Made by a program: the position numbers and the translations under genes. From Halobacteriales archaeon SW_9_67_25 (GTDB lineage Archaea > Halobacteriota > Halobacteria > Halobacteriales > Haloarculaceae): DNA of 5,745 nt. Position 1 is the first letter of the stretch, and each line of letters opens with the position of its first letter. This document shows positions 1 through 4,804 of the stretch, in pieces. The stretch covers positions 1-5,745 of the forward strand of contig PXSU01000133.1 in assembly GCA_003022745.1 (NCBI GenBank), in the 5' to 3' direction. Below the pieces are notes generated by a model, which saw only the letters and a program-made list of their open reading frames with translations, was not told where the DNA came from and did no database searches.

Positions 1-121
1 CAATTTTAGCAGTGTCCGCGAGGATCGGTGTTTCGGATGCCGGAGACCGTCTCCTCGTTTGTGGAACCGAAAAGAATTACACACGACCGTATGAGTCCGG
101 GCGACCCCGACCCCGCGGCGC
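1..121. other. left-edge region with no supported gene
   Basis: No gene can be supported here. The plus strand has an ATG at 91-93, but it opens an 18-codon frame that stops at 147, inside the 3' end of the opposing gene. The notable features are an AT-rich patch (70-79) and a perfect 6-bp inverted repeat GGAGAC-C-GTCTCC at 42-54. The region may be the far end of an intergenic space or the promoter of something left of the window. Confidence 0.4.
70..79 (-). terminator. possible T-rich terminator after the DUF5793 gene
   Basis: Read on the minus strand this stretch is TAATTCTTTT, about 45 nt past the stop of the DUF5793-like gene. Archaeal RNA polymerase can terminate on short T-rich runs, and this is the only such run in the otherwise GC-rich 121-nt left flank. 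The same bases read on the plus strand (AAAAGAATTA) could equally be an AT-rich promoter element, so the assignment is weak. Confidence 0.2.
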
Positions 122-583
122 CTACAGTTCCACGCCGCTCGGAATGAGGCTGTCCTTGCGTCGGAGGTTCCCGTCGACGTCGTAGACCAGCAGTGCTTCG
201 GTCACGAAGACGACGTCTTCCTCGTCGGGGCGTTCGATCCGGATGCGATACGACCCCCCCTCGGCCTGGGCGGCGTCGATGAGCGTGCGAACGTCGGCCG
301 GGTCGGCGCCCGCCTCGAGGATGTACTCGCCGGTGAGCCGGTGCGTGAGGCTGAACACGCCGCTCCCGGCCGCGAACGCGTCGATGGGTTCGTCCTCGTC
401 TCCGTCGTGGTCGGCGTCCAGTACTCGAAAGGATGCGTCGAGCAGTTCGCCGTGGATGAGACCGCCGTCCTCGGTGAGGCGGTCGGTCAGGCTACCGGCC
501 GGACCCTCGTAGGCCAAAACGAGCGTCGGCGGAGCCACTGCTCCGGTTTCGTCTACAGTCAGTGTGAAATGGTCGCGCCGCAT
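122..583 (-). CDS. DUF5793-like conserved haloarchaeal protein
   Basis: Uncharacterised 153-residue acidic protein, probably cytoplasmic: no signal peptide or membrane segment is seen. From memory it matches a haloarchaeal domain of unknown function (DUF5793) recognisable by an N-terminus like MRRDHFTLTV, a central SLTHRLTGEYILE segment (residues 78-90) and a C-terminus ending in DSLIPSGVEL (144-153). An Asp/Glu-rich stretch lies at residues 55-68, typical of salt-adapted proteins. The frame stays open upstream to an ATG at 686-688. I chose the ATG at 581-583 because family members start with MRRD, and because the extra 35 residues are Arg/Pro-rich, unlike the rest, and would run through the divergent promoter. 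A TATA-like TTCATTAC at 612-619 suits a leaderless start at 583. The gene diverges from the membrane protein at 687. No function can be assigned. Confidence 0.85.
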   Translation of the reverse strand: MRRDHFTLTVDETGAVAPPTLVLAYEGPAGSLTDRLTEDGGLIHGELLDASFRVLDADHDGDEDEPIDAFAAGSGVFSLTHRLTGEYILEAGADPADVRTLIDAAQAEGGSYRIRIERPDEEDVVFVTEALLVYDVDGNLRRKDSLIPSGVEL

Positions 584-611
584 CTGGGTGCTCACCGGTA
601 CGTGCGCCCAG

Positions 612-619
612 GTAATGAA
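612..619 (-). promoter_or_regulatory. TATA-like box of the DUF5793 gene
   Basis: On the minus strand the bases read TTCATTAC, centred about 33 nt upstream of the chosen ATG (581-583). This is the least GC-rich stretch before that start and the spacing fits a leaderless or very short-leader archaeal transcript. The match to a consensus is weak. Confidence 0.35.
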
Positions 620-653
620 CGTCACGCCCCGGGGCAGGACCCGCCGGGGCCGA

Positions 654-665
654 TACTTTTTATTC
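654..665 (+). promoter_or_regulatory. TATA box of the membrane-protein gene
   Basis: TACTTTTTATTC stands out in GC-rich surroundings and is centred about 27 nt upstream of the ATG at 687, the spacing expected for a leaderless haloarchaeal transcript. It supports 687 as the true start over the upstream in-frame ATG at 564, which lies before the box. Confidence 0.6.
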
Positions 666-686
666 CCGGGATGCGGGGCGGTAGCC

Positions 687-1196
687 ATGTGGGTGAAATC
701 GGAGTACGCTGGTCCGCTGGCAGTAGTCTCGACGTGGGTCTGTACCTTGCTCCCGTGGTCCGTGACCCTCTTCCGGGAGGAACTGGAGCCCGGGGTGGAC
801 GTCTTCGCCGTCTGGATCCGCTTTCTCCCTGGACGCCTGCTCTACCTCTTCGGGGTCGGATTCGGCGACGAGTCGCCGTACCGGTGGGTGTGGGAGGTAC
901 CGGGCTTCGTCGCGACGCGCGGCGAGACAGTGGCGGCCTACGTCTGGCTCGTCGGTACCGCCGTCTTCGCCGTCGCGTTCCTGGTGAGTCTCCTCTACTA
1001 CGCCAGGGAGGCGTGGGTGGAGTCCTGGCCGGTCGACCCGGTCAGGCTCCTTGGCGGACTGTTGGTACTGACCGGGGTGGTGCTGGCTGCTGCCGTCGCC
1101 GTTCTCTGGCGCTTCCAGGGGGGGATGGTCGTCCCGGTCGGCGTCTTCTTCCAGCTCGGTCTCGGGACGGTGCTCCTGCAGGTCGACCGTACCTGA
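687..1196 (+). CDS. small multi-pass membrane protein of an uncharacterised haloarchaeal family
   Basis: Integral membrane protein of 169 residues and unknown function. Hydrophobic segments lie at roughly residues 8-30, 38-58 (weaker), 81-105, 120-141 and 147-165, suggesting four or five membrane passes with little outside them. The N-terminus MWVKSEYAGPLAVVSTW matches, from memory, a haloarchaeal family whose members begin MWVKSEYAGELAVLS (possibly DUF7549 or the TIGR04206 group; I am unsure of the accession). The start at 687 is preferred over the in-frame ATG at 564. The extra 41 residues are Arg/Pro-rich, would overlap the opposing gene, and precede the strong TATA box at 654-665. The stop is 64 nt before the ligA start. 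No catalytic motif is visible, and the position beside ligA does not suggest a role. Confidence 0.85.
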   Translation: MWVKSEYAGPLAVVSTWVCTLLPWSVTLFREELEPGVDVFAVWIRFLPGRLLYLFGVGFGDESPYRWVWEVPGFVATRGETVAAYVWLVGTAVFAVAFLVSLLYYAREAWVESWPVDPVRLLGGLLVLTGVVLAAAVAVLWRFQGGMVVPVGVFFQLGLGTVLLQVDRT

Positions 1197-1228
1197 TGCC
1201 GATTGCTGTTCTTTGATGCGGAGTCGCC

Positions 1229-1236
1229 AGTTTTTC
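1229..1236 (+). promoter_or_regulatory. possible TATA-like box of ligA
   Basis: AGTTTTTC is centred about 28 nt before the ATG at 1261, the expected distance for leaderless transcription. It is the only T-run in the short gap after the membrane-protein gene and suggests ligA has its own promoter. Confidence 0.4.
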
Positions 1237-1260
1237 GAGGCCAGCGACCGGGGCGTGGAC

Positions 1261-2828
1261 ATGGAATTTGCCGAGTTCGCCGTCCGACTCGCCGACATCG
1301 AGGCCGAGTCGGCCGACACTGCGGTCCGCGAGCGCGTGACCGACCTGCTCGTGGACGCTGGCGAGGACCTGCCGACCGTCGTTCGGTCCCTGCTGGGGCG
1401 GGTCTTCCCGGCCCACGGGCGCGGCTGGCGGAGGTCGGCGAGGTCGGTGACGTTGCGGCCAGCTACGACCTCGGTGGCCAGCAGGGCCTTGGAGCGTTTG
1501 CCGGCAACACGACGGGCCTGACTGTCGCGGACGTCGAGCGCCGGCTCCACGACCTGGCCGCCGCCGAAGGAGCGGGCAGCCAGGAGACGAAACTGGAGGC
1601 GCTGTTCGGGCTGTTCAGCCGGACGGATCCCGTGGAGGCACGCTACCTCGCGCGGCTGGTGCTCTCGGAGATGCGCATCGGTGTCGGCGAGGGCACCGTG
1701 CGGGACGCCACCGCGGCCGCATTCGACGTGCCCGTGGGGGACATCGAGCGGGCGCTCCAGGTCTCGAACGACTACGGGCTCGTCGCGCGACAGGCACGCG
1801 ACGGCGGCGCCGGGGCGCTCGCGGACATCACCCTCCGGGTGGGCCGCCCCGTCCAGGCGATGCTCGCCCAGACCGGAACCGTCCGCGATGCCCTGGAGGC
1901 CTGGAACGAGGTCGCAGTCGAGTGGAAGTACGACGGCGCGAGGGTGCAGATCCACTACGACGGGGCCAGTGTCGGACTGTACTCGCGGAACATGGAGGAC
2001 GTGACCGAGGCCCTCCCGGAGATCGTGTCCGCCATCGAGGACCACCTGGCAGTCCCGGCCATCCTCGACGGCGAGGTGGTCGCGGTCGACGAGACCGGGT
2101 CGCCACGCCCCTTCCAGCAGGTGTTGCGCCGCTTTCGCCGGAAACACGACATCGCCCGGGCCCGCGAGGACGTCCGCATCCGGGTACACGCCTTCGACTG
2201 TCTGCACGTCGACGGCGAAGACCTTCTCGACGCACCACTGACCGAACGCCACGAGCGACTGGCCGGCGTCCTCGGCGACGACAGCCTCGTCTCGGATCTC
2301 TGGCTCTGTACGGACGCCGGGAGTGTCGAGACCGTCGAGTCGGAGGCACTTGCGGCCGGCCACGAGGGCGTCATGCTCAAAAACCCCGACTCGGCCTACA
2401 CTCCGGGCAAGCGCGGGCAGAACTGGCTCAAGCGCAAACCCGACGTGGAGACACTCGACCTGGTCGTTACCGGGGCCGAGTGGGGCGAGGGCCGGCGCGC
2501 GACACTGCTTGGCACGTTCGAGCTCTCGGTGCACGACGGGGGCGGCTACGAGACCGTCGGTAACGTCGCCACGGGCATCACGGACGAACAGCTCGAAGAT
2601 CTGACCGAGCTGCTCGAACCGTCCATCCGCGCCGAGGACGGCACCACCGTCGACATTGAGCCCGCGGTCGTCTTCGAGGTCGGCTACGAGGCGATCCAGT
2701 CCTCACCCTCGACTACCTCCGGGTACGCGCTCCGCTTTCCGCGCTTTCTCGGCGTCCGGGAGGACAAGGACCCAGAGGACGCCGACTCGCTGGCGCGACT
2801 CGAACGGCTGGCCGCCGACCGGACCTGA
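1261..2828 (+). pseudogene. ligA: ATP-dependent DNA ligase LigA, interrupted by an internal deletion and frameshift
   Basis: Replicative/repair DNA ligase that seals nicks through an enzyme-AMP intermediate. The gene is in two frames. Segment 1 (1261 to about 1414) encodes the family N-terminus: MEFAEFAVRLADIEAES, then LLGRVFPA. Segment 2 (about 1416-2828) resumes with LAEVGEVGDVAASYD and runs to the stop. By comparison with remembered haloarchaeal LigA, about 30 residues of the helical DNA-binding domain are missing between them, and a frame change implies a loss of 3k+1 bases. Everything else looks intact: motif I EWKYDGAR with catalytic Lys at 1926-1928; motif III ILDGEVVAV (2061-2087); IRVHAFDCL (2178-2204); motif IV HEGVMLKNP (2361-2387); motif V NWLKRKPD (2421-2444); and the OB-fold with YALRFPRFLGVREDKDPED near the end. 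The start at 1261 follows the family N-terminus. In Haloferax volcanii LigA is dispensable while the NAD-dependent LigN is present, so real inactivation is conceivable. An assembly error is equally possible. Confidence 0.85.
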
Positions 2829-2871
2829 CACTGGCAGCCTCCCGTGGCGCGAACCGTCCGGCAACCCGGAT

Positions 2872-2887
2872 TCAGTTCTTTCCCCCT
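2872..2887 (+). terminator. possible pyrimidine-rich terminator after ligA
   Basis: CAGTTCTTTCCCCCTT is a pyrimidine tract about 45 nt past the ligA stop and could act as a weak archaeal terminator. It also lies about 40-50 nt before the next start, so it could instead belong to that gene's promoter. No hairpin was seen. Confidence 0.15.
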
Positions 2888-2923
2888 TCAAGTCCCCCTG
2901 GCACACAGAAACGAGTGCACAGT

Positions 2924-3310
2924 ATGAAGCTGACCAGGATCGCGGTCGTGCTGCTCGCAGTGCTCGTGGTCGCCACCGGGGCGGCCGCGGCGCTGCCGGG
3001 CAACGCGCCCACGGACGCGCCGGTCGAACAGCCCGCAAACGACAGTGATGACGCCACCCGGGAGGCGAACGACCCGCCCGCTGTTGCCGCCGGGGGCGAG
3101 TCAGACAGAGTGGGGGGTACTGGCGAGGCACCCGTCGACAGACAGGGCCCGCCTGCTGACCTACCCTCTCAGGTTCCCGACTTCGTGAGCGGGATTCACG
3201 ACCTCATCAACCAGAAGATCGACGGCACCATCTCGAACCTCGGCGAGGAGATCAGTTCGGTGACGCCAGGTGACGCCGCTGACGACGAGGATGGGGACGA
3301 CGAGTCGTAA
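2924..3310 (+). CDS. small secreted acidic protein of unknown function
   Basis: A 128-residue protein not assigned to a named family. Residues 1-23 form a Sec-type signal peptide: basic K2/R5, a hydrophobic core from about 6 to 22, and a poly-Ala end with likely AxA cleavage near residues 22-23. There is no twin-arginine motif and no lipobox Cys; the protein has no cysteine at all. Residues 24-75 are low-complexity, rich in Pro, Ala, Gly, Asp and Glu, and probably disordered. Residues 76-116 (from PPADLPSQVPDFVSGIHD to SSVTPG) look structured, possibly an amphipathic helix, and resemble a conserved segment in similar short haloarchaeal exported proteins as I remember them. The last dozen residues are nearly all acidic. 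An in-frame GTG at 2915 would add only three residues; the ATG at 2924 puts Lys2 at the signal peptide start. It converges on DUF3194 with a 36-nt gap. Confidence 0.75.
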   Translation: MKLTRIAVVLLAVLVVATGAAAALPGNAPTDAPVEQPANDSDDATREANDPPAVAAGGESDRVGGTGEAPVDRQGPPADLPSQVPDFVSGIHDLINQKIDGTISNLGEEISSVTPGDAADDEDGDDES

Positions 3311-3346
3311 CGAAATTATCCCTCCACCGACCGTTCCCCGCTGACG

Positions 3347-3592
3347 CTACTCGAGCAGGTCGTCGACGGCACCGCGAGCGGCGAGTGCGGCGTCGTCGGC
3401 GACGCGGTCGGGGTCCGGACGTCCCTCGGCGTCCAGGTAGACATCGACCGAGAGAACGCCGTCCTCGAAGGAGACTGTGACGTCGAGGTCGCCGACATCG
3501 GAGGTATCGTACCGCGAGAAGACGACGTCTTCGGCTGCCTGTGCGGCCGTCCGGACGACCTCGACGTCATCTGGGTCGTCCGCCCCTGGCAT
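3347..3592 (-). CDS. DUF3194 family protein coupled to prefoldin beta
   Basis: An 81-residue acidic, probably cytoplasmic protein of the archaeal DUF3194 family, whose function is unknown. Recognisable blocks are EVVRTAAQAAEDVVFSRYD (residues 11-29), DLDVTVSFEDGVLSVDVYLD (35-54) and the C-terminal helix RVADDAALAARGAVDDLL (63-80). The pattern suggests helix, beta-hairpin, helix. Its ATG (3592-3590) shares one base with the TAA stop (3594-3592) of the prefoldin beta gene, giving TAATG, the signature of translational coupling. This family is regularly found directly behind archaeal prefoldin beta, so a role in folding or in the same complex is a reasonable inference but unproven. The gene itself is intact. 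If the upstream frameshift is real, translation of this gene would probably fall, since prefoldin ribosomes would not terminate at the coupled stop. Confidence 0.88.
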   Translation of the reverse strand: MPGADDPDDVEVVRTAAQAAEDVVFSRYDTSDVGDLDVTVSFEDGVLSVDVYLDAEGRPDPDRVADDAALAARGAVDDLLE

Positions 3593-3874
3593 TATGCGCC
3601 GCCCGCACCCGGGCCGCCGATGGGACCGCCGCCACCGCCCATGCCGCCGAGCATCTGCTGGAGTTCCCCCTGGAGTTCCTCGAACTGCTGCTGGACGCGC
3701 TCTTCTTGCTTTTCGAGCGTCTCGACGCGGAGTTCCAGGCTCTCGACTTTCTCTTCGAGGTCCTCCTGGGCCTCCTCGTAGTCGGTCTTGACGAGTAGCT
3801 CGCCCGGCCGTCTCCTGGAGGTCCTGTAGTTCTTCCAGTTTCTCTTGTGCCTCGGGCGGCAGATTGCCTTGCAT
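3592..3874 (-). pseudogene. pfdB: prefoldin beta subunit, interrupted by an internal deletion and frameshift
   Basis: Prefoldin is a hexamer of two alpha and four beta subunits whose coiled coils hold unfolded proteins and pass them to the group II chaperonin (thermosome). The N-terminal helix is clear from the ATG at 3874-3872: [20 protein letters not shown], then ETA (ending at 3806). The next recognisable block, [12 protein letters not shown], begins at 3804 in a different frame and continues through the C-terminal helix ([20 protein letters not shown]) to a Gly-rich tail, [18 protein letters not shown], and a TAA at 3594-3592. Only 23 + 70 recognisable residues remain, against about 120-130 in haloarchaeal homologues. 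Roughly 35-40 residues, the end of the first helix and the beta-hairpin region, are absent, and the frame change implies a loss of 3k+2 bases. The normal TAATG junction with DUF3194 and intact flanks suggest a very recent lesion or an assembly error. Confidence 0.85.
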
Positions 3875-3898
3875 ACCCGAGCGGAGGAGAGCCGCCCT

Positions 3899-3904
3899 GT
3901 TAAA
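3899..3904 (-). promoter_or_regulatory. TATA-like box of the prefoldin beta / DUF3194 unit
   Basis: On the minus strand the context reads CGAAAGCGTGGGTTTAACAGG, with TTTAAC about 27 nt upstream of the prefoldin ATG (3874). A purine-rich CGAAA lies about 10 nt further upstream, at the edge of where a BRE could lie. This indicates that prefoldin beta and DUF3194 are transcribed separately from L37Ae-RpoP-Pcc1 despite the short 89-nt gap. Confidence 0.5.
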
Positions 3905-3963
3905 CCCACGCTTTCGGTACCAGTGCCCTGCAAGACGAGCACCCGGCCGCACGCCTGCCCGGG

Positions 3964-4236
3964 TCAGGCACCGGGACAGCCGACGGATTCGGCGACCGAA
4001 ACCAGCGTCAGCCAGGTGTTCAGTCCGGCCCGGAGCGCGACAAGGTCCTCGGCCTCGACGGCGATGTCGACGGTCCGGCCGGTCCGCGTTACCGAGACCC
4101 GGGTGCGGTCGCCGTCGATGTCGTCGACTTCCGGACGGAGCGATTGCTTGACGCGGCGAGCGCGGTCGGCGCCGTCGTACTCGAACGTGAGAGGGGCGTC
4201 GTGTGGGCTATTCGACGTCGACTTTCTTGATGTCAC
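3964..4236 (-). CDS. pcc1: KEOPS complex subunit Pcc1
   Basis: Pcc1 is the small dimerising subunit of KEOPS (Kae1-Bud32-Cgi121-Pcc1), which transfers threonylcarbamoyl to A37 of ANN-decoding tRNAs to make t6A; Pcc1 binds Kae1 and contributes to tRNA binding. The 90-residue product shows the family pattern: strand PLTFEYDG (15-22), helix [15 protein letters not shown] (23-37), [11 protein letters not shown] (39-49), strand [11 protein letters not shown] (55-65) and the conserved helix [19 protein letters not shown] (65-83). Length fits the family. The only ATG in frame is 4236-4234, so the gene overlaps the end of rpoP by 29 nt and its first nine residues (MTSRKSTSN) are encoded inside the RpoP tail. 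Homology from memory starts around SPHDAPLTF, so these residues are a non-conserved extension or translation uses an unusual start. It is the last gene of the L37Ae-RpoP-Pcc1 unit. Confidence 0.85.
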   Translation of the reverse strand: MTSRKSTSNSPHDAPLTFEYDGADRARRVKQSLRPEVDDIDGDRTRVSVTRTGRTVDIAVEAEDLVALRAGLNTWLTLVSVAESVGCPGA

Positions 4237-4342
4237 GGCTGCGCTCCTTCAGGAGCACGCGGTGGCCACAGTACGGACACCGCACACCGCCGTACTCGTC
4301 GAGCGTGACGTCGCGCTTGCAGCGGGAACACTTGTAGCTCAT
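4208..4342 (-). CDS. rpoP: DNA-directed RNA polymerase subunit P (Rpo12)
   Basis: A 44-residue zinc-binding subunit of archaeal RNA polymerase, homologous to eukaryotic Rpb12, which sits near the Rpo3/Rpo10 assembly platform. The sequence has the expected zinc ribbon: C5-S-R-C8 and C22-P-Y-C25, separated by [11 protein letters not shown], followed by the basic segment [18 protein letters not shown] that ends the protein. Its length and layout are those of the family. The ATG (4342-4340) overlaps the L37Ae stop (TGA, 4341-4339) in an ATGA arrangement, so translation is probably coupled. The frame is open further upstream, but that part is a shadow of the L37Ae coding sequence; the MSYKCSRC start is the family start. 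Confidence 0.95.
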   Translation of the reverse strand: MSYKCSRCKRDVTLDEYGGVRCPYCGHRVLLKERSRDIKKVDVE

Positions 4343-4626
4343 GCCTCGTCCCCGGCTTCCTCCCCGAGAGCGGCACGGATCGAGCGGCCGACCGTCTTCC
4401 CCGCGGGCGTCTCCGGCATGTAGGCGCCGCCGGTGAACGCGTAGCCACAGTCGGCACACTCCCAGACGCCAGTGCCCTGGCGTTCGACCCGGTCCGCGCC
4501 GCAGTCCGGACACTCGTGGTCGTCGCGCATCTCATCCTCGATGTCGGCGACGCGACGGCGGGCGACCCGCCCGTATCGCGCCCCGAACCGGCCGGCGCTC
4601 CCTACCTGTCCGCGTTTCCTGGCCAT
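4339..4626 (-). CDS. rpl37ae: 50S ribosomal protein L37Ae (eL43)
   Basis: Zinc-ribbon protein of the large ribosomal subunit, 95 residues. The basic N-terminus ([19 protein letters not shown]) is the usual rRNA-binding extension. A C2C2 zinc ribbon follows: C39-P-D-C42 and C57-A-D-C60, with [16 protein letters not shown] as the family hallmark, then an acidic end typical of haloarchaea. The start at 4626 lies about 30 nt from a TATA-like GATTATTGGC (4660-4651 on the minus strand), which suits a leaderless message. It is the first gene of a tight unit: its TGA overlaps the rpoP ATG by four bases, and rpoP in turn overlaps pcc1. No sign of damage. Confidence 0.95.
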   Translation of the reverse strand: MARKRGQVGSAGRFGARYGRVARRRVADIEDEMRDDHECPDCGADRVERQGTGVWECADCGYAFTGGAYMPETPAGKTVGRSIRAALGEEAGDEA

Positions 4627-4650
4627 AGTACTCTACTATCTGCCGAGGGC

Positions 4651-4660
4651 GCCAATAATC
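4651..4660 (-). promoter_or_regulatory. TATA-like box of the L37Ae-rpoP-pcc1 unit
   Basis: On the minus strand GATTATTGGC is centred about 30 nt before the L37Ae ATG at 4626. It is the clearest AT-rich element in this flank. A CGAAATCGC sequence just upstream could serve as a BRE. It probably drives all three overlapping genes. Confidence 0.55.
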
Positions 4661-4763
4661 CCTGCGATTTCGCCGGCCGCCGTTCCCCCGGGTAGAGACG
4701 GCGATGGACCTGAATCCGCGCGCCTCAGTTGATGTGGTGAGAGGCAGTTCCTCCCGCCACACT

Positions 4764-4774
4764 CACCGTTGGTG
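4764..4774. repeat. short inverted repeat in the taw1 promoter
   Basis: CACC-GTT-GGTG is a perfect 4-bp inverted repeat with a 3-nt spacer, directly against the TATA-like element of taw1. It sits where a dimeric regulator could block or aid TBP/TFB. Such short palindromes are common by chance in GC-rich DNA, so an operator role is only a suggestion. Confidence 0.2.
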
Positions 4775-4781
4775 TTATGCG
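4773..4781 (+). promoter_or_regulatory. TATA-like box of taw1
   Basis: TGTTATGCG is centred about 27 nt upstream of the ATG at 4805, consistent with leaderless transcription. Together with the L37Ae box it makes 4627-4804 a divergent promoter region; nothing else gene-like was seen in that gap. Confidence 0.45.
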
Positions 4782-4804
4782 TAATGAAGCCACAAATCAG
4801 GCGT

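Noticed and set aside
91..147. Plus-strand ATG after an AT-rich patch (MSPGDPDPAAP...)
   Set aside because: Only 18 codons, Pro-rich, ends inside the opposing gene, and the AT-rich patch is too close (about 15 nt) for leaderless initiation.
341..1216. A 291-codon plus-strand frame overlapping the DUF5793 gene and the membrane protein
   Set aside because: Arg/Gly-rich translation with no motif, and it conflicts with two better-supported genes in other frames.
660..2534. A 624-codon open frame on the minus strand opposite the membrane protein and ligA
   Set aside because: It is a codon-bias shadow: GC-rich genes leave the antisense frame open. It crosses two recognisable genes and their intergenic gap and shows no family motif.
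1261..2828. Programmed ribosomal frameshifting or an intron in ligA
   Set aside because: No slippery heptamer at the junction, and residues are missing rather than merely out of frame; protein-coding introns of this type are not known in haloarchaeal ligases, and nothing intron-like remains in the sequence.
3953..3969. GCCTG/CAGGC inverted repeat over the pcc1 stop codon as a terminator
   Set aside because: Only a 5-bp stem with a 7-nt loop and no following T-run on the minus strand; archaeal termination does not depend on such hairpins.
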